A stretch of DNA of 5,755 bases. Source: SIG710 sp045587665 (GTDB taxonomy: Bacteria; Bacillota; Clostridia; Oscillospirales; CAG-272). The DNA lies in contig JAZNCT010000013.1 of NCBI GenBank assembly GCA_045587665.1, positions 1 to 5,755 on the forward strand. Reading direction: 5' to 3'. Of the stretch, positions 1 through 5,390 are shown in pieces. The notes below the pieces were generated by a model, which worked only from the letters and a program-made list of their open reading frames with translations, did no database searches and was not told the DNA's origin. The position numbers were made by a program, and so were the translations under genes. The stretch's first letter is position 1. Every line of letters starts with the position of its first letter.

Positions 1-369
<369 letters not shown>

Positions 370-379
<10 letters not shown>

Positions 380-419
380 TTGTATCTCAAGCGTATATCG
401 CTTAAAACCTTTTTTAGAG
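370..419 (-). other. Pre-16S leader stem-loop at the 5' end of 16S
   Basis: Ten-base perfect inverted arms (CTCTAAAAAA at 370-379 and TTTTTTAGAG at 410-419) enclose a second hairpin with arms AAGCG/CGCTT (389-393 and 399-403). The inner arm of the outer repeat overlaps the start of the 16S sequence. Such local structure could fold in the nascent leader and influence trimming of the 16S 5' end. The classical processing stem, with sequence downstream of 16S, cannot be tested because the 3' end is outside the window. Confidence 0.5.
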
Positions 420-513
420 CTAATCTGCTCGTTTACTTTTGTTTGAGTAGTATTCTCAAGAATTGCGAGATTCGTCTTTGCACAATACTTATGCTTTGTA
501 CTTCATCTCTTGT

Positions 514-533
514 TGTTCAATTTTCAATGACCG
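514..533 (-). promoter_or_regulatory. boxA-like antitermination site in the rRNA leader
   Basis: On the minus strand this reads GGTCATTGAAAATTGAACA. It resembles the boxA-type sequences (TGTTC.TTGAAAA.T) seen in rRNA leaders of Firmicutes, where NusB/NusE load an antitermination complex. It lies between the proximal rRNA promoter and 16S, the expected position. Identification is by similarity of sequence and place only. Confidence 0.5.
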
Positions 534-568
534 ATCCGCTGTTCCGCTTTTTTGTGGACAGCTTGTCT

Positions 569-597
569 ATTATATCACAGCTCCTTGCTTTTGTCAA
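569..597 (-). promoter_or_regulatory. rRNA promoter P2 (proximal), perfect sigma-A consensus
   Basis: The minus strand carries TTGACA (597-592), a 17-base spacer and TATAAT (574-569), with a TGTG extension just before the -10 (TGTGATATAAT). Upstream, at about 598-630, the strand is A/T-rich in the manner of an UP element. Transcription would start near 562-563, giving a leader of about 180 nt before mature 16S. Confidence 0.9.
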
Positions 598-677
598 GCA
601 CTTTTTTCAAATTTCTTCAAAAAAATTTCTCGCCTCACATCTCCCCATGATACCCGCCCCTCTTGGACAGCCTGAAC

Positions 678-706
678 ATTATACTACTTTTTCTCCCTTT
701 TGTCAA
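678..706 (-). promoter_or_regulatory. rRNA promoter P1 (distal), perfect sigma-A consensus
   Basis: The minus strand carries TTGACA (706-701), 17 bases and TATAAT (683-678). It is preceded by an A-rich stretch (about 745-707 read leftwards) that looks like an UP element. P1 and P2 both run into a similar CTGTCCA segment after the start site, which suggests duplication of the promoter unit. Start near 671-672 would place G at or next to +1, as is common for rRNA promoters in Firmicutes; the exact start is inferred. Confidence 0.9.
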
Positions 707-745
707 CAGGTTTTTTTGTTTTTTATCTTTTTCATTCATTTTCGA

Positions 746-1340
746 CATTTAATTCATTATTAAACGAATTACTAATTACATTTTTGTGCAAATGTTACCA
801 AACATATTCACATTTGCATCTTTTTTCTGAAATTGCGCGGAGCCTCATCAAATAATTCCGAAAATCTTCGGGGGAAATAGAGCTGATCACAGAAACCAAG
901 TGCGCAGCTTATTGCAGCCATATATTATCTGTATAAACAAGTCTGTGCCTTGCTCCAACAAATTTGGCACATGTAAACTATATTGAAAGATTGTTTTGTA
1001 TATAGCGTATGGCTTTGGGATAAAAAACGATGCTGTGTTCTTCTCACAATAAATATAAGTACATTTTTAACTTTTTCAGGTGCAAAGATATCTGCCCCTG
1101 TCAAAATCCGCCAGTGCGTCATAATCGTTACTTCTCTTAATATATATATTGAAATAAACTTTTTTCACGCAGCCATTGCGCTAATATCGTATCCTTTACC
1201 TAACTATAGAGATATTCCCAAAACAACCAACAATTGTCGTGGATTTGTATTATCCGATATAAAGCGACCGTTTTTGCCCTTTTATTCAAATTACAGCATA
1301 TAAATATGAAAATTTCATATAATCTTTTGAATAATATTTT
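746..1340. other. AT-rich spacer between divergent rRNA operon and pduL unit
   Basis: I find no supportable gene in this stretch of about 600 bases. Open frames of 65-106 codons exist on both strands, but they lack a good ribosome binding site and show no recognisable motif. The only structural item is the inverted repeat at 787-818. Upstream enhancer or regulator sites for either flanking promoter could lie here, but nothing stands out. Confidence 0.6.
787..818 (+). repeat. Inverted repeat TGCAAATGT / ACATTTGCA
   Basis: Nine-base perfect arms (787-795 and 810-818) surround a 14-base spacer, followed on the plus strand by TCTTTTTTC. It could act as a weak terminator for rightward transcription or as a protein-binding palindrome. 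There is no rightward gene before it, so a terminator role has no obvious client. It lies about 80 bases behind rRNA promoter P1. Confidence 0.4.
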
Positions 1341-1341
1341 A

Positions 1342-1379
1342 AAAAAACGATTTACAAATGTCGTTTTTTGTGATATAAT
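1342..1379 (+). promoter_or_regulatory. Promoter of the pduL unit with flanking inverted repeat
   Basis: The -35 TTTACA (1351-1356), a 17-base spacer and the -10 TATAAT (1374-1379) with a TGTG extension (TGTGATATAAT) form a strong sigma-A promoter. The -35 box sits in the loop of a perfect nine-base inverted repeat, AAAAAACGA (1342-1350) and TCGTTTTTT (1361-1369). The repeat could be an operator. The predicted leader to the pduL start codon is about 60 nt. Confidence 0.85.
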
Positions 1380-1384
1380 TATCA
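1369..1384 (+). promoter_or_regulatory. Candidate operator TGTGATATAATTATCA over the pduL -10
   Basis: This 16-base sequence contains the arms TGATA/TATCA and overlaps the -10 box. A copy differing at one base (TGTGATAAAATTATCA) lies at 4250-4265, just after the -10 of the rhaM promoter. A repressor bound here would block the promoter. Caution: the first 11 bases are also an ordinary extended -10 element, which appears at other promoters in this window. Confidence 0.35.
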
Positions 1385-1446
1385 GCGGCGTGAAATACAC
1401 CAATAAGAATTGTCTTTAAATTTTTTATCATACAAAGGAGACTATC

Positions 1447-2019
1447 ATGGAAAACAAGATTTTGGTAGAGACCTCTGCCAGACACATTCACCTGACAGAC
1501 GCTCACGTTGAGGCCCTTTTTGGCGCAGGTCATACCCTCACAAAAAAGAAAGATCTCAGCCAGCCCGGCCAGTATGCTTGCGAAGAGAAGGTTGAAGTTG
1601 TTGGAACAAAGGGCTCTCTTAAAATGAGCGTTCTCGGCCCCACAAGACCAGATTCCCAGGTTGAGCTTTCTTTCACAGATGCCCGTACACTTGGCGTAAC
1701 AGCTCCCGTTCGCGAAAGCGGAGATATCGCAGGCACTCCCGGTATCACACTTCGCGGCCCTGCAGGCGAGGTCGTTATTGAAAACGGCGTTATCATCGCA
1801 AAGCGCCATATCCACATCACTCCCGACGACGCTAAGGCTCTTGGCGTTGCTGACAAGGAGATCGTTAAGGTTAAGATCGACGGCACAGGCAGAGCAACAA
1901 TTTTTGATGATGTTGTTATCAGAGTTAAGGACACATTTGCTACAGCAATGCACATCGACACAGATGAATGTAATGCCGCTGCAGCATTTGGCGTAGTTTA
2001 TGGTGAGATAGTAAAATAA
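1447..2019 (+). CDS. pduL: Phosphate acyltransferase, PduL family
   Basis: The 190-residue product belongs to the PduL family, which exchanges phosphate and CoA on acyl groups (propanoyl-CoA or acetyl-CoA to acyl-phosphate), feeding ATP formation through an acyl kinase. Two copies of the family signature are visible: ARHIHLT (residues 11-17) and AKRHIHITPDDA (118-129). Zinc ligands expected from characterised PduL structures are matched by His13, His15, Glu73, His121, His123 and probably His169 in MHIDTDE; this mapping is inferred. The protein begins directly at the catalytic domain, so it lacks the N-terminal helix that targets PduL to microcompartments, and no shell genes are nearby. It is therefore probably a cytosolic enzyme. 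Substrate preference cannot be read from the sequence. AAAGGAG at 1434-1440, six bases before ATG, fixes the start. It is first in the unit. Confidence 0.93.
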   Translation: MENKILVETSARHIHLTDAHVEALFGAGHTLTKKKDLSQPGQYACEEKVEVVGTKGSLKMSVLGPTRPDSQVELSFTDARTLGVTAPVRESGDIAGTPGITLRGPAGEVVIENGVIIAKRHIHITPDDAKALGVADKEIVKVKIDGTGRATIFDDVVIRVKDTFATAMHIDTDECNAAAAFGVVYGEIVK

Positions 2020-2249
2020 TAATATAAATAAGAATACTTTTTCAATGTGACAGCATCACTGATTCAGGTCGTCACAAGCGCAACTATTGCCATATGGGAA
2101 ACGGCTATCCCAAATATGCAGTTTAAAATATAATGAAGGCATATTCGGATGCAGAATTTGAGTTATCAATCTCGGCATTTCGGGAAACCGCCCCGATCAT
2201 AGATGAGCTTATAAACAGATAAAAATTTTTATATCAAAGGAGAACTAAA
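2020..2249 (+). other. 230-base gap between pduL and the NifU-like gene
   Basis: There is no hairpin followed by a T-run and no convincing promoter here, so read-through from pduL into the next gene is likely. The gap is long for an operon and contains protein-like short frames, suggesting a decayed gene. A segment at about 2047-2075 (GTGAC…GTCAC) can form a weak hairpin. The ribosome binding site AAAGGAG for the next gene is at 2236-2242. Confidence 0.5.
2047..2222 (+). pseudogene. Possible gene remnant between pduL and the NifU-like gene
   Basis: Two successive short frames look like protein sequence and have no ribosome binding site. The first, from about 2047, includes SLIQVVTSATIAIWETAIPN and stops at about 2130-2132. 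The second (2133-2222, 29 residues) ends in AFRETAPIIDELINR, an amphipathic-looking C-terminus. They are in different frames, as expected of a frameshifted or deleted gene. I do not recognise the family. Short AT-rich frames can look protein-like by chance, so this is tentative. The second frame could alternatively be a real small protein. Confidence 0.25.
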
Positions 2250-2966
2250 ATGAGTAATGTAAGTGAATGCCCTTACGCACAGAGCCTTGAGGTTCAGCAT
2301 ATGTGCACAGTTAAAAAGGGCTGCGATCACGGTCCTGCTCCCATTCCCGAAGAAGGCAAGTGGGTTCAGGCAAAGCAGATCACAGATATTTCTGCGTACA
2401 CACACGGTGTGGGATGGTGTGCACCTCAGCAGGGTGCCTGCAAGCTTTCCCCCAACGTAAAGAACGGTATCATCGAGGAAGCTCTCGTTGAAACCATTGG
2501 TTGCTCGGGTATGACACACTCTGCTGCTATGGCTGCTGAGATCCTCCCCGGCAAAACTCTTCTGGAAGCTCTCAACACAGACCTTGTTTGTGACGCTATA
2601 AACACAGCTATGCGTGAGCTCTTCCTCCAGATCGTTTACGGACGCAGCCAGTCTGCTTTCTCCGAAGGCGGTCTTGTTATCGGCGCAGGCATGGAAGACC
2701 TTGGCAAGGGCGAGCGCTCCATGGTTGGTACAATGTACGGAACCAAGGAAAAGGGCGTAAGATACCTTGAAATGACAGAGGGCTACTGCACAAGAATGGC
2801 TCTTGACGAAAACAACGAGGTTATCGGTTACGAATTTGTTTCACTTGGCAAGATGACAGACTTCATCAAGAAGGGTATGGAGCCCGGCGAAGCATATGAG
2901 AAGTCTAAGGGTACATACGGACGTTTCAATGATGCTGCAAAGTACATTGACCCCCGTAAGGAATAA
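2250..2966 (+). CDS. Divergent NifU/IscU-like iron-sulfur scaffold protein
   Basis: The 238-residue product contains a region resembling the NifU N-terminal/IscU scaffold fold. GWCAPQQGACKLSP (residues 55-68) is followed by KNGIIEEALVETIGCSGMTH (71-90), matching the IscU order of a first cysteine, an EGxIxDARF-like strand and a YGC motif. Cys57 or Cys64 and Cys85 would correspond to the first two IscU cluster ligands. The third IscU cysteine (HCS context) has no clear counterpart; Cys114 and Cys180 are candidates. Unlike IscU (about 128 residues), it has an N-terminal extension with Cys7, Cys19 and Cys25 and a C-terminal extension. AAAGGAG at 2236-2242, seven bases before ATG, supports this start. 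The next gene follows after 18 bases, so the two are very probably cotranslated partners. A role in cluster assembly or in carrying a cluster for the GGGtGRT partner is inferred, not shown. Confidence 0.75.
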   Translation: MSNVSECPYAQSLEVQHMCTVKKGCDHGPAPIPEEGKWVQAKQITDISAYTHGVGWCAPQQGACKLSPNVKNGIIEEALVETIGCSGMTHSAAMAAEILPGKTLLEALNTDLVCDAINTAMRELFLQIVYGRSQSAFSEGGLVIGAGMEDLGKGERSMVGTMYGTKEKGVRYLEMTEGYCTRMALDENNEVIGYEFVSLGKMTDFIKKGMEPGEAYEKSKGTYGRFNDAAKYIDPRKE

Positions 2967-2984
2967 TTGAGGAGGTAGTGTATA

Positions 2985-3983
2985 ATGGCAAAGTTTGAAG
3001 GTTACGAAAGACGCGAGGCGAAGATCCTCGAAGCTCTTAAAGAATACGGTATCAATTCTATAGACGAGTGCAAGGAGATCTGCGATGCTTATGGCATTGA
3101 TCCTTACAAGATCGTTGAAGAAACACAGCCAATCTGTTTTGAAAACGCAAAATGGGCATATGTTGTAGGTGCAGCAATCGCAATAAAGAAGGGCGCAAAG
3201 AAGGCTGCTGACGCTGCTGCCGCTATCGGTATCGGTCTGCAGGCATTCTGCATTCCCGGCTCTGTTGCAGAAAACCGCAAGGTTGGTCTTGGCCACGGCA
3301 ATCTCGGCAAGATGCTCCTTTCCGAGGAGACAGAGTGCTTCTGCTTCCTTGCAGGTCACGAGTCATTTGCAGCGGCTGAAGGCGCTATCAAGATCGCTCT
3401 TAACGCAAATAAGGTTAGAACAAAGCCCCTTCGCGTTATTCTTAACGGTCTTGGCAAGGATGCAGCTTACATCATCTCCAGAATCAACGGCTTTACTTAT
3501 GTAAAGACAGAGTTCGATCCTTACTCTGAGAGCGTTAAGGTTCTTGAGGAGAAGGCTTTCTCCACAGGTGACAGAGCTAAGGTTAAGTGCTATGGTTCCG
3601 ACAGCGTTCCCGAGGGCGTTGCTATCATGCGCCTTGAGAATGTCGGCGTTTCCATCACAGGTAACTCCACTAACCCCACTCGTTTCCAGCATCCTGTTGC
3701 AGGTACTTACAAGAAGTGGTGTAATGAAAACGGCGTAAATTACTTCTCCGTTGCATCCGGCGGCGGTACAGGTCGTACACTTCACCCCGATAATATGGCT
3801 GCAGGCCCTGCTTCCTACGGTATGACAGATACTATGGGAAGAATGCACGGCGACGCACAGTTCGCAGGTTCTTCCTCCGTTCCCGCTCATGTTGAGATGA
3901 TGGGCTTGATCGGCGCAGGTAACAACCCCATGGTTGGTATGACTGTTGCTGTTGCAGTTGCTATCGAAGAAGCAAGCAAGTAA
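2985..3983 (+). CDS. GGGtGRT family protein, function unknown
   Basis: The 332-residue product carries the family-defining heptapeptide GGGTGRT at residues 259-265 (context SVASGGGTGRTLHPDN). Its length agrees with my recollection of the family (about 330 residues). Other notable segments are the alanine-rich AAIAIKKGAKKAADAAAAIG (63-82), the glycine-rich GLGHGNLGK (101-109), GHESFAAAEGA (124-134), and a C-terminal run GLIGAGNNPMVGMTVAVAVA (307-326). Glycine-rich motifs suggest binding of a nucleotide or phosphate, but no known enzyme signature is seen. There is no signal peptide or clear membrane segment, so it is likely cytosolic. The start has AGGAGG (2970-2975) nine bases before ATG. It lies 18 bases after the NifU-like gene and is closed by a strong terminator. 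A diverged 3' fragment of a second copy lies at 4746-4921. Codon choice resembles that of its two upstream neighbours. Confidence 0.88.
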   Translation: MAKFEGYERREAKILEALKEYGINSIDECKEICDAYGIDPYKIVEETQPICFENAKWAYVVGAAIAIKKGAKKAADAAAAIGIGLQAFCIPGSVAENRKVGLGHGNLGKMLLSEETECFCFLAGHESFAAAEGAIKIALNANKVRTKPLRVILNGLGKDAAYIISRINGFTYVKTEFDPYSESVKVLEEKAFSTGDRAKVKCYGSDSVPEGVAIMRLENVGVSITGNSTNPTRFQHPVAGTYKKWCNENGVNYFSVASGGGTGRTLHPDNMAAGPASYGMTDTMGRMHGDAQFAGSSSVPAHVEMMGLIGAGNNPMVGMTVAVAVAIEEASK

Positions 3984-3990
3984 GAAAAAG

Positions 3991-4004
3991 CACTAAATTT
4001 AGTG
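3991..4004. repeat. 14-base perfect palindrome CACTAAATTTAGTG
   Basis: A perfect palindrome without a loop lies just after the stop codon of the GGGtGRT gene and 20 bases before the terminator. It may be a protein site or an incidental feature of the 3' untranslated region. Confidence 0.35.
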
Positions 4005-4023
4005 ATTTTTAATTGATTTTCAC

Positions 4024-4063
4024 ACAAGGTTTGAAGTCGTAAAACTTCAAACCTTGTTTTTTT
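4024..4063 (+). terminator. Intrinsic terminator of the pduL–NifU-like–GGGtGRT unit
   Basis: A perfect stem of 14 pairs (ACAAGGTTTGAAGT with ACTTCAAACCTTGT) and a six-base loop are followed by an uninterrupted T-run to 4063. It begins about 40 bases after the GGGtGRT stop codon. The A-rich side is weak, so it is best as a rightward terminator. Confidence 0.92.
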
Positions 4064-4080
4064 GATTTTCATTAAACAAT

Positions 4081-4102
4081 TTTTCTACATTTTTTCTACA
4101 TT
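4081..4102. repeat. Tandem 11-base direct repeat TTTTCTACATT
   Basis: Two exact adjacent copies of TTTTCTACATT lie just after the terminator. This is a small local duplication; I see no function. Confidence 0.5.
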
Positions 4103-4144
4103 GGATTTTATATTGATAAATAGCCAAAAATCTTAATTGTCATG

Positions 4145-4187
4145 CTGTTTGAAATTTACAGCGGTGTAATCTAACATCCGCAAACAG
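4145..4187 (+). repeat. Nested inverted repeats upstream of the rhaM promoter
   Basis: Outer arms CTGTTTG (4145-4151) and CAAACAG (4181-4187) enclose inner arms GCGGTGT (4161-4167) and ACATCCGC (4174-4181), the inner pair with one bulged base. They sit about 30 bases upstream of the rhaM -35 box, a place where an activator could bind. No known consensus is matched. Confidence 0.35.
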
Positions 4188-4217
4188 AGGAATAATAGAG
4201 CTTACAAAATCGAAGCG

Positions 4218-4246
4218 TTGACAAAGTGGACAAAGTATGGTATAAT
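4218..4246 (+). promoter_or_regulatory. rhaM promoter, perfect sigma-A consensus
   Basis: TTGACA (4218-4223), a 17-base spacer and TATAAT (4241-4246) with TATGG just before the -10 form a perfect consensus promoter. GACAAAGT occurs twice (4220-4227 and 4229-4236). So strong a core promoter for a sugar gene suggests control by a repressor, in line with the palindrome directly downstream. The predicted leader before rhaM is about 110 nt. Confidence 0.9.
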
Positions 4247-4249
4247 ACG

Positions 4250-4265
4250 TGTGATAAAATTATCA
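4250..4265 (+). promoter_or_regulatory. Candidate operator TGTGATAAAATTATCA after the rhaM -10
   Basis: The arms TGATAA and TTATCA are exact inverted repeats around AA. The motif spans the expected transcription start and early transcribed region, where a repressor would block initiation. It matches 15 of 16 bases of the sequence over the pduL -10 box (1369-1384). Confidence 0.45.
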
Positions 4266-4363
4266 TCTGCACTTCATCCGTTAGAGTGAGACCGGAACAA
4301 GCGAGCGCACATAAACCGTGTGTTCAGGAGTGTAAAAAGCAATTATTTAAAGGAGAGAAAAAC

Positions 4364-4675
4364 ATGATAAAAGGTTTTAAGATGTATCTTCACAAAGGCA
4401 AGGAGGAAGAATACAAACGCAGACATGATGCGCTTTGGCCCGAAATGAAGGATATGATACATGAGTTTGGAGGCAAAAACTACACTATTTTTTTGGATAG
4501 TCAAACCAATATTCTCTTTGGATACATTGAAATTGAGAGTGAAGAAAAATGGAATAGCTCTGCAAATACTGCTATCTGCAAAAAGTGGTGGGAATACATG
4601 GCGGATATTATGGATACCAATCCAGACAACAGCCCCGTATCTATAGATCTTGTCAATGTTTTTCATTTGGATTGA
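4364..4675 (+). CDS. rhaM: L-rhamnose mutarotase
   Basis: The 103-residue product is a RhaM-type mutarotase (EC 5.1.3.32 family), which interconverts the alpha and beta anomers of L-rhamnose so that the isomerase pathway receives its preferred form. It is cytosolic. Length and motifs match the E. coli enzyme (104 residues): EYKRRHDALWPEM (residues 17-29) with catalytic His21, NYTIFLD (39-45) with Tyr40, YIEIESEEKWN (54-64), KKWWEYM (73-79) with the Trp75-Trp76 pair, and NPDNSPVS (86-93). The start at 4364 is chosen because AAAGGAG (about 4349-4355) lies eight bases upstream. The open frame extends to 4226, but that ATG is inside the promoter spacer and would not be transcribed as a start. No other rhamnose genes are in the window. 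Base use is more AT-rich than in the upstream unit, compatible with a separate origin. Confidence 0.95.
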   Translation: MIKGFKMYLHKGKEEEYKRRHDALWPEMKDMIHEFGGKNYTIFLDSQTNILFGYIEIESEEKWNSSANTAICKKWWEYMADIMDTNPDNSPVSIDLVNVFHLD

Positions 4676-4745
4676 TCTCATAGCGGCGGCAATCCAAATG
4701 TGCCGGCAACTCCCTAAAGATAGGTATGACCCAAAAGCTGTACTC

Positions 4746-4921
4746 TATGCCTGCAATGTAATAGTATGACATATACTATGGGTAGAATGCACAGCGATGC
4801 ACAGTTTGCAGGCTCTTCCTCCGTTCCCGCTCACGTTGAGATGATGGGACTTATCGGCGCAGGTAACAACCCCATGGTTGCTATGACCGTTGCAGTTGCT
4901 ATCGAAGAAGCTGCAAAATAA
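4746..4921 (+). pseudogene. 3' fragment of a second GGGtGRT-family gene
   Basis: From about 4766 to the stop at 4919-4921 the DNA matches the last 52 codons of the GGGtGRT gene at 2985-3983, with about 17 base changes and one in-frame six-base gap. Weaker, gapped similarity extends back to about 4746. An intact frame of 51 residues begins at ATG 4766, reads YTMGRMHSDAQFAGSS and ends TVAVAIEEAAK. It has no ribosome binding site. Differences from the full copy are D282Y, G289S, G318A, S331A and loss of one Val-Ala pair; the other changes are synonymous. This is the remnant of a once-functional paralogue whose first 280 or so codons, including the GGGtGRT motif, are missing. Confidence 0.88.
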
Positions 4922-4969
4922 GAGGGATTAACGGTCGCTTTTAAAAAAGCTCCGCAAAAACTTTCATAT

Positions 4970-5003
4970 AAAAGAACCACAGGGCTAACCCTGTGGTTCT
5001 TTT
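4970..5003. terminator. Bidirectional terminator between convergent genes
   Basis: A perfect 15-base-pair stem (AAAAGAACCACAGGG with CCCTGTGGTTCTTTT) closes a four-base loop. It has A-rich and T-rich ends, so it can stop transcription both ways. Rightward it serves rhaM and the GGGtGRT fragment; leftward it serves the cysteine-rich gene. The stop codon of the latter gene (TAG, 4987-4985) lies in the loop, so one arm of the hairpin is coding sequence. Confidence 0.88.
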
Positions 5004-5197
5004 CTTGGGCAATCATCATGTTTGCAGTTGGCACATCTGATTTGCCAATCGTCATCCAAACAGCACATCATAAAATCACATTCATCACAGCAGCATTCGA
5101 TAGGCTCGCCGTCCTCATAATAGGAATCGCCGTGTCCAAGACAATCTTTTCCGTGATTTCCGGGTGTCAATTCAACTCCGGTAACATCAATTATCAT
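4985..5197 (-). CDS. Small cysteine-rich protein, probably metal-binding, function unknown
   Basis: The 70-residue acidic product has ten cysteines: Cys19, then ECCCDEC (residues 34-40), CC (45-46), CANC (55-58) and Cys63. His15, His22 and His60 could add ligands. The CxxC-like spacing and clusters suggest zinc or iron-sulfur binding. There is no signal peptide or membrane segment. I do not recognise a named family. The N-terminus MIIDVTGVELTPGNHGKDCL looks like a folded, conserved segment. GAAAGGA lies eight bases before ATG on the minus strand and supports the start. The gene follows directly after the terminator hairpin of a structured leader RNA (5213-5385), so expression is probably controlled by transcription attenuation. 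Its own end forms the terminator at 4970-5003. Possible roles include metal handling, redox sensing or a small DNA/RNA-binding protein; nothing here decides between them. Confidence 0.8.
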   Translation of the reverse strand: MIIDVTGVELTPGNHGKDCLGHGDSYYEDGEPIECCCDECDFMMCCLDDDWQIRCANCKHDDCPRKEPQG

Positions 5198-5212
5198 TTC
5201 TTACATCCTTTC

Positions 5213-5244
5213 AAAATAAAAAGTGCGCAGCCGAAGCTACGCAC
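5213..5244 (-). terminator. Terminator/attenuator hairpin of copy A
   Basis: On the minus strand GUGCGUAGC and GCUGCGCAC pair fully (one G-U) around a UUCG tetraloop closed by C-G, then comes UUUUUAUUUU. On the plus strand the same place has an A-C mismatch and no T-run, so direction is clear. The U-run abuts the ribosome binding site of the cysteine-rich gene (GAAAGGA, 5206-5212). Confidence 0.85.
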
Positions 5245-5385
5245 TAAAAATGCTTAGCTCCGCATAGTTGCTACACAAATGCTTTCAAATACTCATATCC
5301 AAAAAGTATACGAAAATGGAGCATACATTTTTAACAAATTAAAAACGTATACTTTTCGAAGATGAAAGTATTCATTTGTGTAGCA
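5213..5385 (-). ncRNA. Structured leader RNA, copy A: candidate riboswitch/attenuator
   Basis: The predicted transcript of about 172 nt starts near 5384 and folds on the minus strand. P1 is 12 perfect pairs (5373-5384 with 5270-5281). P2a pairs 5362-5372 with 5288-5296, with a two-base bulge. P2b is 11 perfect pairs (5346-5356 with 5302-5312). P3 is seven pairs with loop UUUG (5339-5345 with 5328-5334). After P3 an unpaired AUGUAUGCUCC is conserved in copy B. Its GCUCC (5322-5318) can pair with GGAGC (5261-5257) after P1, forming a pseudoknot. The same region can form an antiterminator (5251-5258 with 5236-5243, one mismatch) that uses the 5' arm of the terminator (5223-5244). The fold and the alternative pairings imply a signal-dependent switch controlling the downstream cysteine-rich gene. 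No known riboswitch class was recognised. Confidence 0.7.
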
Positions 5386-5390
5386 CTTAA

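Noticed and set aside
380..763. 127-codon plus-strand frame in the rRNA leader
   Set aside because: It runs antisense through the 16S leader and both rRNA promoters. It is rich in Phe, Leu and Ser from T-rich DNA and has no ribosome binding site.
925..1303. Overlapping short frames on both strands in the spacer
   Set aside because: The minus-strand frame contains WRILTGADIFAPEKVKNVLI, which looks somewhat protein-like, but there is no good ribosome binding site or promoter and the rest of the frame is unstructured. It is kept only as a note.
1339..1953. 204-codon minus-strand frame opposite pduL
   Set aside because: It is antisense to a clear PduL gene, has cysteine-rich low-quality sequence without motifs, and arises from the codon bias of the real gene.
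1447..2019. Bacterial microcompartment locus
   Set aside because: PduL here lacks the N-terminal targeting helix and no shell protein or diol dehydratase gene is in the window.
2841..3890. Minus-strand frames of 172 and 175 codons opposite the NifU-like and GGGtGRT genes
   Set aside because: They are shadows of the sense genes, without ribosome binding sites or recognisable sequence.
4226..4363. Upstream extension of rhaM giving a 149-residue product
   Set aside because: The upstream ATG is inside the promoter spacer, has no ribosome binding site, and adds residues absent from the RhaM family. ATG at 4364 has AAAGGAG and gives the family length.
5018..5257. 79-codon plus-strand frame opposite the cysteine-rich gene
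   Set aside because: It covers the antisense of the 70-residue gene and its terminator, and has no Shine-Dalgarno. The minus frame has a ribosome binding site, promoter and leader.
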